Positions 17,548 through 27,056 of a DNA stretch of 64,000 nucleotides are shown piece after piece. The notes below the pieces were generated by a model. That model was given only the letters and a program-made list of their open reading frames with translations, searched no databases and was not told where the DNA came from. The DNA comes from Nostoc sp. NMS2 (GTDB lineage: Bacteria > Cyanobacteriota > Cyanobacteriia > Cyanobacteriales > Nostocaceae), in contig NZ_JABXKH010000046.1 in NCBI RefSeq assembly GCF_017115105.1, positions 59,550 through 123,549 on the forward strand, read 5' to 3'. Numbering within the stretch: the first letter of the stretch is position 1; every line of letters begins with the position of its first letter. Position numbers and translations under genes: made by a program.

Positions 17548-19698
17548 ATGACATCACCAATTGTTAGGAGAAGTAGTAATCAATCTGGTCAGTCAAAAGA
17601 ACCGGAAAGAGCCAGCTCGCTGTTGCTAGCAAGTAGGCGTTTTGCTGCTTGGGCGGCTGAAATCACACTAGTGGTTGCTAGTGGGTTGATTCCCTTCGGT
17701 ATTGGTGTTTATGCCAATTCTAGAAGCGATCTGAACCGAGTGCCCCTTAACCCCGTGCTGGTAGTTACGGAAAGAGCGATCGCTAGACCCCTAGCTTTAC
17801 CTGTAAGCTATGGCATCCGTAACGTCGCATGGCCAACTAATATTTTATGGACAATCGCCCTGTTAGCGCCTGTAACTCTCTCGTGGTGGGAATTGTATTT
17901 ACTGGCTAAAACTGGTAGCACAATTCCTAAACGCTGGTTCAAAGTGCGGGTTGTCAACGAGCAAGGGAAGCCGCCCGGATTGGGGGCAGTTGTCATTAGA
18001 GAAGGAGTTGGACGTTGGACTGTACCTATTTCCATCGCCTATCTGCTGTGGCGCTACAGCTTTGCTTTTCCGAATTTAGGATTATTCACATTTTTGTCTT
18101 TATTAATGATTGTGGGTGAAGGGATTGGCTTACCGTCGCGCCGGAGTCGTCGCGCCCTGCACGATCAACTTGCAGGCACTTATACAATAGATGCGACCCG
18201 CCCCTTACCATCCTCACTCTTAGCTAACAATAGACAAGCTCAATCTGCTGACGGTAATGATGAAGCAGAAGGGCAAGAAGAATTAGCGGCAGCCGAAACC
18301 ACCCAGTCGCCCAACCTGTGGCGGCGGATACAGCAAAATCCTAACCTGACTTTATTTGGAGTAGGGCTAACGAGTATGACGGCTGTGTTGGCAACTTTAA
18401 TCGGCACTCAAGTTTATATCCAAATTCAACAATCCCAGCGAGCAACTAAGCAAATTAATAGCCAACAGTTCCTCGAACTTGTCAAACAATTAACTCCCAA
18501 CTCTGGGGCGACTAATGAGCAACGCCAAAGTGCAATTCTGGCTATGGGTGGTCTTAATGATCCACAGTCTATTAAATTTCTGGCGGATTTATTGGTTAGC
18601 GAAACTAACCCCAGCCTCCTGGATACGATTCAACAATCTTTGACAACTGTTGGGCCCCAAGCTATCCCCGAATTAAAAAATAAGAATCAGTTTTTAGTTA
18701 GCGAACTGGAGTCTGTGGGCAGCACCGCAACAAAAGAGCGGGAATTGCGACAAGGGCGGCTACAAAGAAACCAGAAAACAATCAACAAAATTCTCTCTGT
18801 TTACAGTGGGAAAATGGAGAGTGTTGACCTTAGTAGCACTCAATTAGGTCAAAGCGGTACTCCAAAAAGTTCCTTCTTTAACTTGGTACTAGACAACCTT
18901 GATTTATCTGGAATTAAGTTTAAATCTGCAAATCTTAACCAAGCTAGCTTTAAGGGTAGTCGCTTTCGGGGTGCGGGTGAAGATGGGCGCTGGGATACCT
19001 ACGACGATGTAATGGCTGATTTAAGCCAAGCTCAGTTGCAGCAAGCCAATCTTACCGATGCTAACCTCAGTCGCGTCTTGATGAACCGGATCGATTTGAG
19101 CCGCGCCACTCTCAACAGAGCCAACTTATCCAACGCGCGTTTATATGACGCTAAACTCAACAGCACCCAACTAGTAGGAGCCGATCTGCGAAACGCAGTT
19201 TTGGAAAGAGCCAGCTTAACTGGGGCTGATTTAGGTGACGCTAAATTGAACGAAGCCAATCTTTACGCTGCCCGTTTAGGTCGTGTCACTGCGATAGGAA
19301 CGCAATTATCCTTTGCCAACTTAACTAATACTGATTGGCAAGGAGCAGATTTATCAGGAGCCTATTTGGATCGTGCTAATCTCAGCAATGCTAACCTGAG
19401 CGCCACTCGTTTAGCTGGTGCTGTTTTGCGTTCTGCCCAGATGGAAAACGTTAACTTACAAAATGCTGACCTGAGTCTTGCAGATTTACGGGGGGCAAAT
19501 GTGGCAGGAGCAGATTTTAAGGGAGCAATTCTCGCCCCTAGCAAAGAAGATCCAGCAGATCAATTTGTCAAAACCCCAGATTTAGGCTCAGTATCTGCCG
19601 TAGTTCAAGGGGTTGATTTTTCTCAAGCCAAAAATTTAGATCCCAAGCAATTAGCATACATTTGTACTCAAGGGGGCATTCATCCTCGTTGCCCGTAG
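17548..19698 (+). CDS. RDD-domain membrane protein with C-terminal pentapeptide repeats
   Basis: I choose the ATG at 17548, behind AAAGGGA, over an upstream TTG at 17485; the protein is then 716 aa. The N-terminal region has hydrophobic helices matching an RDD-type membrane domain (FAAWAAEITLVVASGLIPF; then KTGSTIPKRWFKVRVV and RRALHDQLAGTY). A further transmembrane helix lies near 290. A helical region with GGLNDPQSIKFLADLL resembles a HEAT-type repeat. From about residue 430 on, A(D/N)LXX pentapeptide repeats form a right-handed quadrilateral helix, broken by one insert around GEDGRWDTYDD. It probably displays the helix on one side of a membrane. Its substrate or partner is unknown. Confidence 0.85.
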   Translation: MTSPIVRRSSNQSGQSKEPERASSLLLASRRFAAWAAEITLVVASGLIPFGIGVYANSRSDLNRVPLNPVLVVTERAIARPLALPVSYGIRNVAWPTNILWTIALLAPVTLSWWELYLLAKTGSTIPKRWFKVRVVNEQGKPPGLGAVVIREGVGRWTVPISIAYLLWRYSFAFPNLGLFTFLSLLMIVGEGIGLPSRRSRRALHDQLAGTYTIDATRPLPSSLLANNRQAQSADGNDEAEGQEELAAAETTQSPNLWRRIQQNPNLTLFGVGLTSMTAVLATLIGTQVYIQIQQSQRATKQINSQQFLELVKQLTPNSGATNEQRQSAILAMGGLNDPQSIKFLADLLVSETNPSLLDTIQQSLTTVGPQAIPELKNKNQFLVSELESVGSTATKERELRQGRLQRNQKTINKILSVYSGKMESVDLSSTQLGQSGTPKSSFFNLVLDNLDLSGIKFKSANLNQASFKGSRFRGAGEDGRWDTYDDVMADLSQAQLQQANLTDANLSRVLMNRIDLSRATLNRANLSNARLYDAKLNSTQLVGADLRNAVLERASLTGADLGDAKLNEANLYAARLGRVTAIGTQLSFANLTNTDWQGADLSGAYLDRANLSNANLSATRLAGAVLRSAQMENVNLQNADLSLADLRGANVAGADFKGAILAPSKEDPADQFVKTPDLGSVSAVVQGVDFSQAKNLDPKQLAYICTQGGIHPRCP

Positions 19699-19699
19699 A

Positions 19700-19822
19700 A
19701 TGGAGGGGGCAGGGGGCAGGGGAGCAGGGGGCAGAGGGAGCAGGGGAGATGAGGGAGATGAGGCGAATAATCAATGCCCAATGCCCAATGCCCAATGACT
19801 AATGACTAATGACTAATGACTA
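19700..19822. repeat. Cluster of two STRR types
   Basis: A purine-rich run of GCAGGGG-like units at about 19705-19765 is followed by CCCAATG and then ACTAATG heptamers up to about 19826. The latter supply a spurious in-frame ATG upstream of the next gene. Confidence 0.8.
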
Positions 19823-19849
19823 ATGACAAATTGGTGTGAGGAGTCGATT

Positions 19850-20341
19850 ATGAAGTATATTCCATATTTGGTTTCAGTTTTGGGGGCTAGCTTGGTCTTG
19901 AGTCTGGCGACTACTAAACCAGCGCAAGCTCAAGTAGCTTATGGCAGTTATATAGGTATAGGCCCCACTGTTGGTTTTACTGATGGTATCCAATTTGGGG
20001 GAGTTATAGCTGGGCGCTACAAGCTTTTGGAAGCACCGCTTTCACTCCGTGCCCAAGTGTTAATTGGTAATAATACGGCAGTTGTGCCAACGGTTTCTTA
20101 CGATTTTCCCCTTAACTGGCAAGCTGATGCTTACCTGGGTGCTGGGTTAGTCTTGGCTGGTGGTGGTGGATCTTCTCCAGTGGGTGACAAAATCAGTTTT
20201 GCTTTACAACCGGGCATTGATTATATGATCCCAAATAGCAATACTGTCCTTTTTGGTAACGCCATCATTGCTTTTGATGCCTACCGTGATAGCGGTGGTA
20301 CAGCTATTTCTGTACAAGGTGGTGTTGGTTTGAGATTTTAA
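19850..20341 (+). CDS. Secreted beta-rich protein, probable outer-membrane barrel
   Basis: The start is placed at the ATG at 19850, behind a good GAGGAG site; the earlier in-frame ATG at 19823 belongs to an STRR. The 163-aa product has a signal peptide (YIPYLVSVLGASLVLSLATT, ending AQAQ) and a mature part of alternating short beta-strands with glycine-rich turns, ending in GGVGLRF. A terminal Phe after amphipathic strands is typical of outer-membrane barrels. I do not recognise a specific family. Confidence 0.65.
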   Translation: MKYIPYLVSVLGASLVLSLATTKPAQAQVAYGSYIGIGPTVGFTDGIQFGGVIAGRYKLLEAPLSLRAQVLIGNNTAVVPTVSYDFPLNWQADAYLGAGLVLAGGGGSSPVGDKISFALQPGIDYMIPNSNTVLFGNAIIAFDAYRDSGGTAISVQGGVGLRF

Positions 20342-20461
20342 TGGGTAGAGGCTATCCCTAAGAAGCGTTAAACTTCATTGCAAATTAAGAAGTTAGTCCA
20401 AACAACATGATAATTTTTTGTCATGAAGAGAAATAGCACAGGATTAACACAGGAGAACACA

Positions 20462-20674
20462 GTGGCAATGGAATCAAATTTATTAACAGATGCGGGCGCA
20501 GATGAAGTGAATCAAGATTTCAGTGAATATGTCGCCAACTTACAACTTCACATGACTCTGCAAGCTCGCAATCTTGTTCCATCCCTGAAACAAACACTGG
20601 TAGATAGTCGCCAACAATTACTCCATCAAACCCAAGCCCACTTTGAAAAGCTAGTTTCTCGACAAGGGCTGTAA
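20462..20674 (+). CDS. Small conserved-looking hypothetical protein
   Basis: I place the start at the GTG at 20462, six bases after AGGAG, giving about 70 aa; the ATG at 20468 is an alternative. The product is acidic at its N-terminus and then one long amphipathic helix (LQARNLVPSLKQTLVDSRQQ). I recognise no domain. A clear terminator follows. Confidence 0.55.
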   Translation: MAMESNLLTDAGADEVNQDFSEYVANLQLHMTLQARNLVPSLKQTLVDSRQQLLHQTQAHFEKLVSRQGL

Positions 20675-20713
20675 ATATATACAAATTTTAATCAAAATTC
20701 AAATAAAATAAAG

Positions 20714-20770
20714 GCAGATGTTGTTAGGTTAACGCCAATGGTGTTCTCACAAGGTCTGCTTTTTCTGCTT
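20714..20770 (+). terminator. Rho-independent-like terminator
   Basis: GCAGA (20714-20718) pairs with TCTGC (20755-20759), and an inner AACGCC-AAT-GGTGTT hairpin sits between them. TTTTT and then TTTTTT runs follow directly. Confidence 0.65.
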
Positions 20771-20896
20771 TTTTAAGTATTAAATTACTCAAATCACACT
20801 TTTGACGCGCTAGTAAAGGGCAGAAAGCAGTTAATATTATTGCAGCAGTTCCTTTGAAGAGCAGTTAGTTAAGGCTAAATAGCGGCTCGAATAAAA

Positions 20897-22135
20897 ATGA
20901 CTTCATTACTTCCCAGAAACCTCAGCGTTGTTATCCGACCAGTCCAATACCGGGATCTGGACGGGATTGAGCGCATAACTCAAGAGTCATTCGCAGCCCT
21001 TACTCCGCAAGGAGCAGGTTTTGCCATCAGCCAGATGCTCATGCTGCGTCGCTGGTATGGATTACTCAAGTTTTTGAGTTGGTTTCCTAACCCACTCCAG
21101 TATCGCCTCTGTGCTTATGTGGCAGAGCAAGGGCGGATGCTTCTAGGAATGATTCAAGTGTCACCCTTTAACCGGACACGCAGCACTTGGCGCATCGATC
21201 AAGTGCTGTTAGAGCGTGGTGTCGATAAACAAGGAATTGGTTCGCAACTTTTGCGTCATTGCTTTGAATCGATTTTGGAAGCTCGCACTTGGCTACTGGA
21301 AGTTAACATCAATGACATAGAGGCGCTGGCACTATATCGCCAAAATGGATTCCAGCGTCTGGCAGAAATGACGTATTGGGAAATTGGGCCAGAATTACTG
21401 GCTGAATTGGCACAAGCGGAACCAGATTTGCCTAACCTGTTGCCAGTGAGTAATGCTGATGCCCAGTTGCTATATCAACTAGATACGGCATCTATGCCAC
21501 CTTTGGTACGTCAGGTTTTTGACCGCAATACCCGCGACTTTAAAACCAGTTTGTTTGGCGCTCTGACTGATGCAGTGAAGCAATGGCTGACTAAAACAGA
21601 AGTAGTTAGTGGTTACGTATTTGAACCTCAACGCAAAGCTGCGATCGGGTATTTTCAGGTGCAACTTGACCGGAAGGGGGAAGTTCCCCACGTAGCAACG
21701 TTGACGGTTCATCCTGCTTACACCTGGCTGTATCCAGAATTGTTATCTCAACTGGCTCGAATTGCCCAAGATTTTCCTCAGCAAGGGTTACAACTAGCCT
21801 CCTCTGACTATCAGGCAGAGCGGGAAGAGTATCTGGAGCGAATTGGGGCAAAACGCATAGAACACACATTAGTTATGTCCCGTTCTGTGTGGCACAAGCT
21901 ACGGGAGTCTAAATTCGTCTCCTTAGAAGGAATTCAGTGGACTGATATGCTGCAAGGTTTACAACCAGCACGTAAACCTATACCAGGTGGAATGTCATGG
22001 ATACAACCACCAAAACTGCCATCGTCAGATAAACCATTGCCAATTAAGTCAGAACCGATTAACTTTCCGGTAAAAAACCCTATTATAGAAGCATCGCCGA
22101 TTCCTGAATCAGCAGATGCAGAGCAGGAGAATTAG
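20897..22135 (+). CDS. GNAT family N-acetyltransferase, two-domain
   Basis: The first 165 residues form a GNAT domain: VVIRPVQYRDLDGIERI at the N-terminus, RIDQVLLERGVDKQGIGSQLLRHC as the acetyl-CoA loop (residues about 102-125), and LEVNINDIEALALYRQNGFQRL. The second half looks like a degenerate second GNAT domain without an obvious CoA loop. The C-terminal 70 residues are Pro-rich. Its stop overlaps the ruvX start (TAGTG), so the two are translationally linked. The substrate is unknown. Confidence 0.8.
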   Translation: MTSLLPRNLSVVIRPVQYRDLDGIERITQESFAALTPQGAGFAISQMLMLRRWYGLLKFLSWFPNPLQYRLCAYVAEQGRMLLGMIQVSPFNRTRSTWRIDQVLLERGVDKQGIGSQLLRHCFESILEARTWLLEVNINDIEALALYRQNGFQRLAEMTYWEIGPELLAELAQAEPDLPNLLPVSNADAQLLYQLDTASMPPLVRQVFDRNTRDFKTSLFGALTDAVKQWLTKTEVVSGYVFEPQRKAAIGYFQVQLDRKGEVPHVATLTVHPAYTWLYPELLSQLARIAQDFPQQGLQLASSDYQAEREEYLERIGAKRIEHTLVMSRSVWHKLRESKFVSLEGIQWTDMLQGLQPARKPIPGGMSWIQPPKLPSSDKPLPIKSEPINFPVKNPIIEASPIPESADAEQEN

Positions 22136-22611
22136 TGATATCCCAGGAGCAGCCAAAACCGTTTATTTCAGCCTTGGGACTAGATTTTGGTCGCAAGCGG
22201 ATTGGTGTAGCTGGGTGCGATCGCACCGGTTTAATTGCCACTGGGATCACCACGATTGAGCGGACATCTTTTGAGCGGGATGTCGAGCAAATTCGCCAAA
22301 TAGTTAATGAACGCGAGGTGCAAATCTTAGTTATGGGCTTACCTTATTCAATGGATGGCTCAATAGGATTTCAGGCGCGTCAAGTTCAAAAATTTACTAC
22401 AAGACTTACTAAAGCCTTGAAACTGCCTGTGGAATATGTGGATGAGCGATTAACTTCATTTCAAGCAGAGCAACTGCTGATAGCTGAGAACCGCTCCCCG
22501 TCACGCCATAAAGGTTTGATTGACCGCAAGGCAGCCGCTTTGATTTTGCAACAATGGCTGGATGTTAAGCGTGCTAATTCCCGCAGTTCGGTGGCGGCTA
22601 TTGAATATTGA
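22135..22611 (+). CDS. ruvX: Putative Holliday junction resolvase YqgF/RuvX
   Basis: YqgF/RuvX proteins have an RNase H-like fold and act in 16S rRNA maturation or Holliday junction cleavage. The 158-aa length is usual. The key acidic residues are visible in ALGLDFGRKRIGVA, in VDERLTSFQAE and in the C-terminal DRKAAALILQQWL. The GTG start at 22135 overlaps the last base of the upstream stop. The pairing with a DUF3727 gene downstream is, from memory, common in cyanobacteria. Confidence 0.93.
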   Translation: MISQEQPKPFISALGLDFGRKRIGVAGCDRTGLIATGITTIERTSFERDVEQIRQIVNEREVQILVMGLPYSMDGSIGFQARQVQKFTTRLTKALKLPVEYVDERLTSFQAEQLLIAENRSPSRHKGLIDRKAAALILQQWLDVKRANSRSSVAAIEY

Positions 22612-22752
22612 TACCTTTTAACATGATATTCTGAAAACGATTAGCTAGCAGTTGTATCTACGTGTAAAGCTATTTTATTGACATAGTATGTCATTAAATA
22701 GTTAAGCGATTTCTCAACTTGCTGGTATTTATTAAATTTTTACATTTCGGCT

Positions 22753-23325
22753 ATGTTTTCCCCTCCATTTCCTGAAGAAAATGATAACGCTCATACCAGT
22801 TCCATCACTTTAACCGATGACAAAGGGCGATCGCTCGAATGTTATGTAGAGCATTCCCTTGAGGTAGATGGACAAGAATACGTTTTACTTCTTCCTGTAG
22901 ACTCACCTGTAGAAATTTTTTCTTGGGAAGGCGACGATGAGGAAGAAGAAGCGGTTCTGGTAGAAGACGACAACATCATTGAGCAAATTTTTGCCACTGC
23001 CCAAGCTGTACTATCTGAGCAGAATCTGATACTGAAGAACACAGCTTATGCTTTGACGGTTGCAGGTGATTTACCGCCAGTCGAAGAATCAGAACTGTTC
23101 ACCTTAGAAATTGAAGACGAAGAGGCAGATTTAGATCCAGAGCAATTACAGTTACTCGCTAGCTTCTATGATGAAGATCAGGAGTATGCAATTTATACAC
23201 CCCTCGATCCCCTGTTGTTTTTTGCACGGATTGCAAAAACAGGTGAACCGGAATTACTCTCTCCAGAGGAGTTTCGCCAAGTACAACCTCTGTTAGAGGA
23301 ACATCTTTTTAACGAAGTAGAATAA
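22753..23325 (+). CDS. DUF3727 family protein
   Basis: This 190-aa, very acidic protein has an N-terminal DUF1292-like beta domain (SITLTDDKGRSLECYVEHSL, residues about 16-35) and the C-terminal DUF3727 part (EYAIYTPLDPLLFFARI). It has no transmembrane segment or catalytic motif. The family is conserved in cyanobacteria and plastids and has no firm function. It sits 140 bases after ruvX. Confidence 0.8.
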   Translation: MFSPPFPEENDNAHTSSITLTDDKGRSLECYVEHSLEVDGQEYVLLLPVDSPVEIFSWEGDDEEEEAVLVEDDNIIEQIFATAQAVLSEQNLILKNTAYALTVAGDLPPVEESELFTLEIEDEEADLDPEQLQLLASFYDEDQEYAIYTPLDPLLFFARIAKTGEPELLSPEEFRQVQPLLEEHLFNEVE

Positions 23326-23330
23326 AAATA

Positions 23331-23365
23331 AAAATTCAAAATGAAAATTTAACATTTTGAATTTT
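23331..23365 (+). terminator. Perfect 13-bp AT hairpin after the DUF3727 gene
   Basis: AAAATTCAAAATG (23331-23343) and CATTTTGAATTTT (23353-23365) are perfect reverse complements starting five bases after the stop. The motif resembles the hairpin after the sigma factor gene. Confidence 0.55.
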
Positions 23366-23531
23366 CATTTTAATCAAAATCTCCTTAAACCTTTTACCAT
23401 ATCCCATTAACTGTGGAAGCAATGAAACATTGACACAAGATTGGGAGAGTTTGTGTTATTTAAGATTCTGAAAAAAGCATTTTGGCTAGGATTTTGAATC
23501 TAAAATCCAAAATTACCATGAGGTGCTGAAA

Positions 23532-24158
23532 ATGGCTTACAGCGACTTTACATTAAGTAAATTTAAAAAGTCATTCAGCATCCGCATTGATGAAGAAACT
23601 GATTTATGTGCCGATATAGAACCTTTAAAGCCTAGCGAGAAACTCTTAAATTCTTTAGAAGAAACTACAGAACTGGCTTTAGCAATTAATACTGAAAAAG
23701 CTCGTTCAGAAATGATTATCACTCCGATCTTATTGGAGGTAAGACGTAGGGCTAATTATCCAATTAGTTTATTTTCGGGCACAGATTTTAATGTAGATGC
23801 AGAAAAGGGCTTGAATGGCTATTGTGACTTTATCATCAGTCGTTCTAAAGAGCAACTAACAATTAATGTGCCTGTGGTGGTTATTATTGAAGCCAAAAAT
23901 GAAAATATTAAAGGTGGATTAGGTCAATGTGCGGCAGCAATGTTGGCAGCACAATTATTTAATCAACAGGAGGGAAATGAAATTAAAAAAATTTATGGCG
24001 CAGTAACAACGGGGGATATTTGGAAGTTTTTAAAGTTAGAAGAAAACGATATATTTATTGATTTGAGTAATTATTACATCAAAGAGATAGATAAGATATT
24101 AGGAATTTTATCTCAAAATGTTCAGGGAGATATTCCAGGATGGAGTTCGACTAACTAA
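23532..24158 (+). CDS. Hypothetical protein with a PD-(D/E)XK nuclease-like core
   Basis: The ATG at 23532 follows a GAGG site and gives 208 aa. The middle has an acidic residue in GYCDFIISRS, then the hydrophobic strand VVVIIEAKNEN with an ExK motif, then a helix GGLGQCAAAMLAAQL. That order fits the D...ExK...Q core of restriction-endonuclease-like nucleases. Similar uncharacterised proteins are common in filamentous cyanobacteria. Nuclease activity is inferred from the motif only. No methylase or toxin partner is adjacent. Confidence 0.65.
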   Translation: MAYSDFTLSKFKKSFSIRIDEETDLCADIEPLKPSEKLLNSLEETTELALAINTEKARSEMIITPILLEVRRRANYPISLFSGTDFNVDAEKGLNGYCDFIISRSKEQLTINVPVVVIIEAKNENIKGGLGQCAAAMLAAQLFNQQEGNEIKKIYGAVTTGDIWKFLKLEENDIFIDLSNYYIKEIDKILGILSQNVQGDIPGWSSTN

Positions 24159-24206
24159 ACTATATTGGGTTATGCTCATTTGTCTGAAGCTCTTGAAATT
24201 TGACTG

Positions 24207-24752
24207 TTGACTATGGCGTGGAACAATCTTTTACAACCTGACTTGATTTTAGAAGGTTCAGTGTTGAATCTAACACCAGATATTATCCAAAAATACGGTC
24301 TTAAGGGGCTGGTGTTGGATGTAGACGAAACCTTAGTACCCTTTACAGTAGGAATGGCTTCCCCAGAACTACGAGAGTGGGTGGAACAAATTCGCACCTG
24401 TACTGCATTGTGTTTGGTGAGTAACAACCTGAGTGAAGCGCGAATTGGGGGAATTGCGCGATCGCTCAACCTACCTTACTATTTAGGTGCAGCCAAGCCC
24501 TCTCGACGCAAAATTAGGGCAGCAGTCAGGACAATGGATCTACCAGTACATCAAGTGGGGATGGTAGGCGATCGCTTATTTACCGATGTCATAGCAGGTA
24601 ATCGTCTAGGGATGTTTACTATTCTAGTTGAACCGATTGTCCATGCAGACGCAGCCCTTCGTTCTCATCCCATTCGCAACTTTGAAGTATGGGTATCTGA
24701 AATCTTAGGAGCCTCTATTACCCCCAAGAAAAGCAAGATTCACAAAACTTGA
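24207..24752 (+). CDS. YqeG family HAD IIIA-type phosphatase
   Basis: This 181-aa protein shows the HAD motif I as LVLDVDETLVP (residues about 31-41), motif II as CLVSNN, motif III at K-PSRRKIR and motif IV as MVGDRLFTDVIAGNRLG. These are the phosphatase signatures of the YqeG family, whose members act on small phosphate substrates such as phosphatidylglycerophosphate. The N-terminal NLLQPDLILEGSVL is typical. An AT-rich repeat zone follows. Confidence 0.9.
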   Translation: MTMAWNNLLQPDLILEGSVLNLTPDIIQKYGLKGLVLDVDETLVPFTVGMASPELREWVEQIRTCTALCLVSNNLSEARIGGIARSLNLPYYLGAAKPSRRKIRAAVRTMDLPVHQVGMVGDRLFTDVIAGNRLGMFTILVEPIVHADAALRSHPIRNFEVWVSEILGASITPKKSKIHKT

Positions 24753-24886
24753 AAAATCGTCAGGAAAGTAAATCTAAAGAAATGGTTAAGGAATCTTACT
24801 GGAAGCCAAAAATCGGGGATCATAAGTATTAATAACATGGGGTCAGCCAAAAAAGACCCTAACTCATACTAAGTAAATATACACCC

Positions 24887-24927
24887 GTAAAGCGTCAGCC
24901 TTCACTATAGAGGGATTGGCGCTTTAC
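24887..24927 (+). terminator. Hairpin after yqeG
   Basis: GTAAAGCG (24887-24894) and CGCTTTAC (24920-24927) form a perfect stem followed by AATTTT. It sits 135 bases after the yqeG stop, at the edge of a repeat element. Confidence 0.5.
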
Positions 24928-25216
24928 AATTTTGGATTTTAGATTTTGGATTTTAGATTTTGGATTTTAGATACTTCGACTTCGCTCAGTACAAGTTTTG
25001 GATTTTAGATTTTGGATTTTGGATTGAATTTAAAATAGATAGATTTTTCAATGCGTGGATTTAAAGATTAAAAGGCTTTCGCCATAGCCTTTACTTTGTT
25101 CGCGTAGCGTGTGACTTTAAGCAGTGACTAAAAAAACTTATGCAAGATGTCATGTCTAATCTAAAATCTAAAACTTGTACTGAGCGAAGTCGAAGTATCT
25201 AAAATCTAAAATTGTA
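24928..25216. repeat. Inverted repeat element built on AATCTAAAAT units
   Basis: The left side is a run of TTTTGGATTTTAGAT units with GATACTTCGACTTCGCTCAG. The right side (25152-25213) holds the reverse complement, including CTGAGCGAAGTCGAAGTATC and ATCTAAAATCTAAAA. Related elements flanked by the same units lie at 34458-34552 and 35683-35818. No ORF is present, and the proB promoter is probably in or beside it. Confidence 0.7.
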
Positions 25217-25219
25217 AAG

Positions 25220-26329
25220 ATGTCACTAACAATTGTTGTCAAAATCGGCACTTCTAGCCTAACTCAACCAGAAACGGGACAATTAGCACTTTCTACCATC
25301 GCTACCTTAGCGGAAACACTTTGTAATTTGAGAAGCCAGGGACACCGGGTAATTTTAGTTTCCTCTGGTGCTGTGGGTGTAGGTTGTGCGCGGTTGGGTT
25401 TAACTGAACGTCCGAAAGCGATCGCACTTAAACAAGCTGTAGCAGCAGTTGGGCAAGGTAGGTTAATTCGGATATATGATGATTTGTTTACTACGCTGCA
25501 ACAGGCGATCGCTCAAGTATTATTGACTCGCAGTGACTTGGTGCAGCGCAGCCGCTATCTCAACGCCTACAACACCTTCCAGGAATTACTGGGACTGGGA
25601 GTGATCCCCATAGTCAATGAAAATGATACCGTAGCAATAGACGAACTAAAATTTGGTGATAATGATACTCTTTCGGCATTGGTTGCTAGCTTAGTAGAAG
25701 CAGATTGGTTATTTTTGCTTACCGATGTCGATCGCCTCTACTCAGCCGATCCCCGTTCAGTGCCAGATGCGCGACCGATCGCTCTAGTTAGTAGTATTAA
25801 AGAATTAACAGAATTACAAATACAAACAAGTTCCCAAGGTTCTAAGTGGGGGACTGGCGGTATGCTGACAAAAATTTCGGCTGCGAGGATTGCGATCGCT
25901 GCCGGAGTACGTACCGTAATTACCCAAGGGCGATTTCCCCGGAATATCGAAAAAATTATCCAAGGTGAACTTATTGGGACGCATTTTGAACCGCAACCCG
26001 AACCAACTTCGGCGCGTAAACGTTGGATAGCTTACGGACTTGTACCTGCGGGTAAATTGTATTTAGATGAAGGTGCGATCGCGGCAATTTCTCTAGGGGG
26101 AAAATCGTTATTAGCTGCTGGAATTAAGCTAGTAGAAGGAGAGTTTGACACCCAGGATGCCGTGCAATTGTGTGACAGCAACGGTAACGAAATTGCCAGA
26201 GGACTTGTAAATTACAACAGCAATGAACTGCAAAAAATTCGTGGTTGTCATTCGCGGGAAATTTCCACAATTTTAGGATATGCCGGTGCAGAAACCGTGA
26301 TTCATCGAGATAATTTGGTTTTGACTTAA
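25220..26329 (+). CDS. proB: Glutamate 5-kinase
   Basis: ProB phosphorylates glutamate to gamma-glutamyl phosphate, the first step of proline synthesis. The amino-acid-kinase domain begins [12 protein letters not shown] and has [13 protein letters not shown], the substrate loop [21 protein letters not shown] and the ATP-site [18 protein letters not shown]-terminal PUA domain starts near residue 280 ([13 protein letters not shown]). The 369-aa length is normal. No proA is adjacent. The ATG follows the repeat element by a few bases, with no strong ribosome-binding site. Confidence 0.96.
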   Translation: MSLTIVVKIGTSSLTQPETGQLALSTIATLAETLCNLRSQGHRVILVSSGAVGVGCARLGLTERPKAIALKQAVAAVGQGRLIRIYDDLFTTLQQAIAQVLLTRSDLVQRSRYLNAYNTFQELLGLGVIPIVNENDTVAIDELKFGDNDTLSALVASLVEADWLFLLTDVDRLYSADPRSVPDARPIALVSSIKELTELQIQTSSQGSKWGTGGMLTKISAARIAIAAGVRTVITQGRFPRNIEKIIQGELIGTHFEPQPEPTSARKRWIAYGLVPAGKLYLDEGAIAAISLGGKSLLAAGIKLVEGEFDTQDAVQLCDSNGNEIARGLVNYNSNELQKIRGCHSREISTILGYAGAETVIHRDNLVLT

Positions 26330-26381
26330 AATGGAAATTAGATAAATTTTGTGACTACTAACTGAGAGAGTAAAAAATATT

Positions 26382-26969
26382 ATGACTCAAACGTTAGAAA
26401 ATGCTGTTAACTTACCAGAAGAACAACGCTTCTTTCGACATGGGTTAAGTTGGGAACAGTTTAAAGCGATTCAAGCTAGCTTTGAAAATGTACCAGGGGT
26501 GCGGTTGTTTTATTGTGAGGGAATTTTAGAAATTGTGACTATTGGTAAGCCTCACGAGGTGATTAAGTGTTTAATTGGTTTGCTCCTGGGGCAATATTTC
26601 GTTGAACAGGGCATTGAATTTTTCCCCAGTGGGAGTTTTAGCCAAATTATTCCCAATATACTAGAATATCAAGCAGATTTATCTTATTGCTTTGGAACCG
26701 ACAAACCTGTATCAGACCTATGTATTGAAGTAGTGATTACTAGCGGTAGTCCCATAAAGTTACAGAAGTACAAATTAATGGGAGTCCCAGAAGTTTGGTT
26801 TTGGGAAGATGGCACAATTGAAGTTTACTGCTTACGAGAACAAGAATATGAGAAAGTTGTTCACAGTGAGTTATTTCCAGAATTAGATTTATCCCTGCTC
26901 AATCGTTGTCTTTTGTTATCTTCTCCCTTGGAAGCAGTTAGAGAATTTCGTCAGGGTATTCAAAAATAA
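26382..26969 (+). CDS. Uma2 family protein (putative PD-(D/E)XK endonuclease)
   Basis: This 195-aa protein matches the Uma2 (DUF820) family, hugely expanded in cyanobacteria. The motifs are LSWEQFKAIQASFEN, HEVIKCLIGLLLGQY, a YQADLSYCFG strand with its acidic residue and CIEVVITSGSPIKLQKYKLMGVPEVWFWE, which contains the usual E...K arrangement. The fold is that of a restriction endonuclease; the function is unknown. It is a single gene 52 bases after proB. Confidence 0.85.
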   Translation: MTQTLENAVNLPEEQRFFRHGLSWEQFKAIQASFENVPGVRLFYCEGILEIVTIGKPHEVIKCLIGLLLGQYFVEQGIEFFPSGSFSQIIPNILEYQADLSYCFGTDKPVSDLCIEVVITSGSPIKLQKYKLMGVPEVWFWEDGTIEVYCLREQEYEKVVHSELFPELDLSLLNRCLLLSSPLEAVREFRQGIQK

Positions 26970-26971
26970 TA

Positions 26972-27016
26972 TTAAGTAAGTCGGTACAAATAAACCTATA
27001 TAATGTGACAGAATGT
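26972..27016. mobile_element. MITE-like element, family A, truncated copy
   Basis: TTAAGTAAGTCGGTACAAAT, continuing to about 27016, matches the left end of the element at 13304. The opposite terminal repeat is missing, so this looks like a half-element or relic. Confidence 0.6.
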
Positions 27017-27056
27017 AAAAACCACAAGACTTTTGTACACTCCACCCGTCACTCAT

